A stretch of DNA of 64,000 nt from Craterostigma plantagineum. Taxonomy: Eukaryota > Streptophyta > Magnoliopsida > Lamiales > Linderniaceae. A model generated the notes under the pieces. It had not been told where the DNA came from and did not search any database. It saw only the letters and a list, made by a program, of their open reading frames with translations. Of this stretch, positions 57,511 through 64,000 are shown one piece after another (position 1 is the first letter of the stretch; every line of letters starts with the position of its first letter). The stretch is from NCBI GenBank assembly GCA_027422505.1, contig JAPQWV010000051.1, forward strand, positions 4,741,501 to 4,805,500, read 5' to 3'. The position numbers and the translations under genes are program-made.

Positions 57511-60500
57511 ATGAACGGCAACGGTAATAATAATAAGGAGAAGCTCGTCGTGGAAGTCGTGGCGGCGCACAACCTCATGCCCAAGGACGGCGAGGGCTCG
57601 TCGTCGGCGTTCGTGGAGGTGGACTTCGACGGCCAGCGGCGGAGGACTACGGTCAAGTATAGGGATCTCAACCCAGTGTGGAACGAAAAGCTCGTCTTCC
57701 ACGTCGGCGACGTCGCCGACTTGCCGTACAGAACCTTAGAAGTCAACGTCTTCAACGAAAAGAGGTCCAACAACAGCCGCCATTTCCTCGGCAAGGTGGG
57801 ACTTTCCGGCGCCGGCGTTCCCCGCGAAGGCGAGGAGACGGTGCAGCTCTACGCGCTTGAGAAGAGGAGCCTTTTTTCGCACGTGCGAGGAGAGCTTACT
57901 CTGAAGCTCTACCTCTCTACGAAAGAAGTGGTGAAGGAGGTGGTTGTCGACGCCGCCGGCGCTGGCGCCGGCGGTGGTGGTGGAGGTAGTATGGTGGTGG
58001 GTTCTAATAAAAAGAACAAGAGAACGGCGGCTCAGCAAGGTGGTGGTGGTAGCTTGGTTCTGCCACCGAGGAAGCAGATGGCCGGCGGCGGCGTCGGCCT
58101 GAGCTTGGGCCAAGGCGGCAGTGGGAAAACGGGTTATGGGTTTCAGGCTCCGACCCATTTGAAGGATATGGGCCATCATCATCACGGCGGCGATATCAAG
58201 CCCGTTATGCTGGTTCCAGGCTCTATTGTACCATACGGCGGCGGTTTTTCCGGCGAACATTTCCTGAAGGAGACCACCCCTCGCCTCGGCGGCGGTCTAG
58301 GCAAGGAAAAGGTAAGCTCAACCTACGACCTAGTCGAACAAATGCAGTACCTCTACGTAAGAGTCGTCAAGGCCAGAAACATCCCCACCACCTTCACCCT
58401 CGCCGGCGCCGGCGACGTAGTCGCCGAAGTAAAGCTCGGAAACTACAAAGGCATAACAAAAAAAACCACCCTAACAAACCCAATCTTCGACCAAGTCTTC
58501 GCCTTCTCCAAAGACACCATACAATCCTCCGCCGTCGAAATCTCCATCAACAAGGAAGATCACTCCTCCTCCTTAGGCCGCGTTTGGTTCGACCTAAACG
58601 AAGTCCCCAAACGGGCCCCGCCCGACAGCCAATTAGCCCCGCAATGGTACCGAATCGAAGACCAAAAAGGCGACCGAAACAAACACGGCGCAGGCGAGCT
58701 AATGCTCTCCGTATGGTTCGGCACGCAAGCCGACGAAGCCTTCCCCGAGGCATGGCATTCGAAATCCGCAAACGTTCACTCCGAAGCCCTAAGTTCGCTG
58801 AAATCGAAAGTCTACCTCTCGCCAAAGCTATGGTACCTTCGGGTTCGAATCATCGAAGCCCAAGACGTAATCCTGCCCGTCCCCGACCGAACGGGCAGCA
58901 GATTATACCCACCCGAGCTGTTCGCAAAAGCGCACGTCGGGAATCAGCTCCTCCGAACCCGCCCCTGCCCGCCTTCCCCGGGCAGGAGCCCCTCGAACCC
59001 TAATTGGAACGAAGACCTAATGTTCGTCGTCGCCGAGCCCTTCGAGGACTACTTAATCCTAACCGTCGAAGATCGACTCGAGCCGCTCGGGCGGCTCGTG
59101 CTGCCCGTCGCCGGCCTTGAGCGACGCCTCGACGACAAGCCAGTCGTTTCAAGATGGTATTGTTAAATTTCATTATTGAGCCGATTGGTAATAGATGGAG
59201 TAGTCCATCAGCTTATAAGCTGGGTCAATTTCTTATTGATTATTCGATTTGGGACACATGCGACTTATTGGGGTTTTATAATTCTTAACAGGTATAACTT
59301 AGACGCGCACTTTGGCAATAATAGCGACAACAAAAGTGATTCGAAGGCTTTAACGAGTCGATTTTCGTCGAGGATTCACGTTAGGGCTTGTTTGGAAGGC
59401 GGGTACCATGTGATCGACGAGGCGATGATGTACGCGAGCGACGTGCGCCCCACGGCAAAGCAGCTGTGGAAGCCGAATATCGGGATTCTCGAATTAGGGT
59501 TTTTGGGGGCGGGAAATTTGGTGCCTACGAAGGTCAGGGAAGGGAATAAGGGAGGTTCAATCGACTGTTACTGCGTTGCTAAGTACGGTCAGAAGTGGGT
59601 TCGAACTCGAACCGTGGTCGACAGCCTGGCGCCTCGTTGGAACGAGCAGTACACTTGGGAGGTTTACGACCCTTGCACCGTCGTCACGATAGGCGTTTTC
59701 GACAACTCTCGAGTCTCGGGAAACCTTAACAACGGTCGGGATTCGAGGATCGGGAAGATTCGAATTAGGGTTTCGACGCTCGAAACCGATAGGGTTTACA
59801 CGAACTCGTACCCTTTGTTGATGCTTCACTCGTCGGGGGTGAAGAAGATGGGGGAGATTCACTTGGCGGTGAGGTTTTCGTGCGCTAATATGCTCAACGT
59901 TCTCCATGCGTATGCCAAGCCGTTGCTTCCGAAAATGCACTACGTCGAGCCGATTTCGGTGAGCCAATTGGACGCGCTCAGGCACCAGGCAGTGACCGTG
60001 GTGGCCGGGCGGCTGAGCCGAAGCGAGCCGCCCCTTAGCCGGGAGGTGGTGGAGTGGATGCTCGACCACGGCTCGCACGCGTGGAGCATGAGGAAGAGCA
60101 AGGCTAACTTTCTAAGGCTGACGAACGTGCTTTCTTGGCTCGCAACGTTGGGCCGCGTTTTGGGCGGGATAAGGAATTGGGAGAGGCCCGTTTGGTCAGC
60201 ACTCTCGGTGTTGACTTTTTTGGTGCTCGTCGTGGCGCCCGAGGTCATAATACCTATTTTGCTTCTCGGGCTTGGGCTGATTGGGCTTTGGAGGTATAGG
60301 GCCAGGCCGAGGAACCCGGCCCATTTGGACATGAGGCTTTCTTGTGCAGAAATGGTTCATCCCGACGAGCTCGACGAGGAGTTCGACTCTTTCCCAACGG
60401 GCCGGGTGCCCGAGGTGGTTAGGATGAGGTACGATAGGCTTAGGAGCGTTGCTGGGAGGATTCAGACGGTGGTGGGTGACGTGGCGACTCAAGGGGAGAG

Positions 60501-60720
60501 GTTTCAGGCGTTGCTGAGCTGGCGCGATCCTCGGGCGACTTTCGTTTTCGTAGTGGTTTGTTTGGTTTCGGCTGTTGGGTTCTATTTTGTGCCCTTTCGG
60601 TGGGTCGTGGGCTTGGGCGGGATTTACTGTTTGAGGCCGCCGATGTTTCGGAGTAGGCTGCCGTCGAGCGTTGTATGTTTTTTCAAGAGGTTGCCTGCTA
60701 ATGACTATGCTATGCTGTGA
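57511..60720 (+). CDS. Multiple C2 domain and transmembrane region protein (plant MCTP)
   Basis: Two exons, 57511-59156 and 59292-60720; the 135-bp GT-AG intron splits a Trp codon (TG|G) in SRWYNLD. The product is 1024 residues. Domains in order: C2-1 (about 11-135), Gly-rich linker (150-230), C2-2 (278-400), C2-3 (440-550), C2-4 (612-740), then the PRT_C region with two hydrophobic segments (about 850-882 and 965-985) that anchor it in the ER. Plant MCTPs (QUIRKY, FTIP1 and others) tether ER to plasma membrane, often at plasmodesmata, and affect cell-to-cell transport. Blocks such as MPKDGEGSSSAFVEVDFDGQ and DELDEEFDSFPTGR are family hallmarks; similarity seems greatest to the Arabidopsis MCTP14 type, from memory. 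The gene is much GC-richer than its flanks. It converges with the kinase gene. Confidence 0.93.
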
Positions 60721-61249
60721 AGGGTTTGGGAATTTTAGGGTGGTTTGTTGGCTTTTGTTGTAGGAATTTGGGTTTGTTTTTAGTTTAGGTTTGTTTAGTT
60801 TAAGGTTTGTTGTTTGTGATTGTGAGTTTGTCTTCGGGATTGTTTGTTTTCAAGGACTTTTTCTGATTAGGATAGCTATTGGTTTGGGTTGGTTTGTGGA
60901 TGATTATATATTACATGTATGACTTCTAGTTCGACTGCCCAATTCCCTTGCAAGTTCGAACACCTAAAGAAGAAAACTCTCAATCTCAACAATAACAAAA
61001 TCTCTACAATAATCAACACGAAAATCAGCATATTTGTTTTAAGGTTTTGCTTCTGACTTGCTTTTGCTTTGTATTGTTTTTTGTTGGATATAATTATTAC
61101 ATTAAGACTACTACTAAGCCAAATCCCTTGCAGGTTCAACCACTTAAAAGAAAAAGAGAGCTACAAACTAAATAAATTCAAAGCCAAACCAATTTCGACA
61201 AATCTCATCACAAAGCCTTAAACAAAATCTGTACATAAATCAAATGAAA
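60721..61249. other. 3' region between convergent MCTP and receptor-kinase genes
   Basis: Holds the 3' ends of both genes. T/G-rich sequence just after the MCTP stop suits its 3' UTR. Two CCCTTGCA.GTTC.A.CAC.TAAA-type blocks (60948 and 61126) form a short direct repeat. No gene. Confidence 0.5.

Positions 61250-64000
<2,751 letters not shown>

Noticed and set aside
57736..58260. 174-codon minus-strand frame opposite the MCTP gene
   Set aside because: Antisense shadow caused by the GC-rich codon bias of the MCTP exon.

Overview
This is nuclear DNA of a flowering plant, almost certainly a eudicot. The genes have introns. The recognisable proteins are plant-specific or plant-type: cysteine-rich defensin-like peptides, a glycine-rich secreted protein, 26S proteasome subunit RPT2, a YUCCA flavin monooxygenase, a plant MCTP (multiple C2 domains plus PRT_C) and an ALE2-type receptor kinase. 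The intergenic space is AT-rich and full of plant transposons (Copia, TRIM, MULE, hAT, Harbinger, Stowaway). The species cannot be fixed from the window alone.

Layout: (1) 1-5.1 kb holds two tandem two-exon defensin-like genes on the minus strand; their flanks are duplicated too, and one flank was later hit by a MULE-type foldback element. (2) 5.1-24.4 kb is a transposon nest: a Harbinger MITE, a tandem TRIM array (four LTRs, three internal domains), then a MULE that now spans 14.7 kb (7374-22095) because other elements jumped into it. Those are a 3' retroelement fragment with its LTR and a 2.6-kb solo LTR that itself carries a complete Tnt1-like Copia. Without insertions the MULE is about 4.9 kb and holds two convergent genes: a mudrA-like transposase (+) and a GRF-type zinc-finger/membrane-anchor protein (-). 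A hAT element, a TIR repeat and a Stowaway MITE follow. (3) 26.3-32.5 kb is a gene island: glycine-rich protein (+), RPT2 (-, five exons) and a YUC8/9-like gene (-, three exons). (4) 32.5-57.5 kb is gene-poor: solo LTRs, hAT elements, three long-TIR MULE-like elements and a second Copia (46596-53697) that carries a hAT MITE and a palindrome-bearing solo LTR. (5) 57.5-64 kb is a second gene island: an MCTP gene (+, two exons) convergent with an ALE2-like receptor kinase (-) that runs off the right edge.

The host genes form no pathway cluster: proteasome ATPase, auxin biosynthesis, membrane-contact/trafficking and epidermal receptor signalling are independent neighbours. The most interesting system-level observation is the two-gene convergent MULE. 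Its layout parallels maize MuDR (mudrA/mudrB), but the second protein is a GRF zinc finger with a C-terminal hydrophobic anchor. Many transposon boundaries below rest on target-site duplications read directly from the sequence.
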